Shown here: positions 6,115-6,257 of the stretch, in pieces
Position numbering within the stretch: the first letter of the stretch is position 1
Layout of the letters: each line of letters opens with the position of its first letter
Assembly (NCBI GenBank): GCA_905209135.1
Contig: CAJLRT010000071.1
Location: forward strand, 1 to 6,257
Reading direction: 5' to 3'
DNA from: an uncultured Eubacteriales bacterium
GTDB taxonomy: Bacteria; Bacillota; Clostridia; Oscillospirales; UMGS1783
DNA length: 6,257 nucleotides
Translations under genes and position numbers: made by a program
Notes under the pieces: generated by a model
Told to the model about the DNA's origin: nothing
The model's input: the letters and a program-made list of their open reading frames with translations, nothing else
Database searches by the model: none

Positions 6115-6257
6115 ATCTTTTCCTCCTCTACTATTGTACCAATTTTTTCGCCCTTTATTGCTTTTACAATGTTGTCAGGATCGCTGATGGCAAAGACAAG
6201 AATGGGGATTTTATTGTCCATGCACAGAGAGGCCGCCGTGCTGTCCATCACGCCGAG
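6111..6257 (-). CDS. pyrH: UMP kinase, C-terminal 48 residues (runs off right edge)
   Basis: PyrH is the bacterial hexameric, amino-acid-kinase-fold enzyme that phosphorylates UMP to UDP for RNA, DNA and cell-wall sugar nucleotide synthesis. Only the end is present, beginning [15 protein letters not shown] and continuing [14 protein letters not shown] to a tail of VEEEKI. The [10 protein letters not shown] stretch and the following I-P-I-L-V-F strand are hallmarks of the UMP kinase C-terminus, and the 48 residues align without gaps to what is expected. The TGA stop overlaps the frr ATG by four bases (ATGA). The upstream neighbours are outside the window; in related genomes they are usually rpsB and tsf, but that cannot be checked here. 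Confidence 0.95.
   Translation of the reverse strand, partial: LGVMDSTAASLCMDNKIPILVFAISDPDNIVKAIKGEKIGTIVEEEKI
6122..6127 (-). promoter_or_regulatory. Ribosome binding site of frr inside pyrH
   Basis: AGGAGG lies seven bases before the frr ATG and is embedded in the pyrH codons for the closing Glu-Glu-Glu run. It is the strongest correctly spaced Shine-Dalgarno in the window. Confidence 0.85.

Noticed and set aside
1..6257. A hidden novel system, mobile element or foreign insertion
   Set aside because: All genes are co-directional, intact apart from the window edges, similar in composition and in the standard clostridial pyrH-to-polC order; there are no direct or inverted repeats of IS type, CRISPR repeats or tRNA genes.

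Overview
The window is a tightly packed stretch of bacterial housekeeping operon, with every gene on the minus strand. In transcription order (right to left) the genes are pyrH (3' end only), frr, uppS, cdsA, dxr, rseP, ispG and polC (5' end only). This order, with a PolC-type replicative polymerase after ispG, is typical of Clostridia (Bacillota). The DNA is clearly GC-rich with GC-rich third codon positions, which suggests a high-GC clostridial lineage such as an Oscillospiraceae/Ruminococcaceae relative. The taxon is inferred from synteny and protein motifs; no search was run.

Layout: 6111-6257 is the pyrH tail (UMP kinase), overlapping frr by 4 bases. 5560-6114 is frr (ribosome recycling factor). 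5464-5559 is the longest non-coding gap (96 bases) and holds a strong GC-rich hairpin. 4726-5463 is uppS. cdsA follows, ending at 3914, with its start just past the uppS stop. 2737-3885 is dxr. rseP ends at 1722 and its start is ambiguous around the dxr stop. ispG (663-1721) begins on the base after the rseP stop. A 60-base gap holds a second hairpin, and polC runs from 602 off the left edge. There is no gene-free stretch over 300 bases and no tRNA, rRNA, CRISPR array, IS element or prophage signal.

The genes link translation (frr), nucleotide supply (pyrH), envelope lipid synthesis and replication (polC). Dxr and IspG are early and late enzymes of the MEP isoprenoid pathway, which makes the IPP that UppS condenses into the undecaprenyl carrier for peptidoglycan. 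CdsA makes CDP-diacylglycerol for phospholipids, and RseP is an intramembrane site-2 protease. Overlapping or abutting junctions (pyrH/frr, uppS/cdsA, dxr/rseP, rseP/ispG) indicate one polycistronic transcript with translational coupling.

I found no new biological system here. The points worth a second look are small: a perfect Shine-Dalgarno before rseP with no standard start codon at the right distance, and two intergenic hairpins, one of which has its U-tract on the antisense strand.
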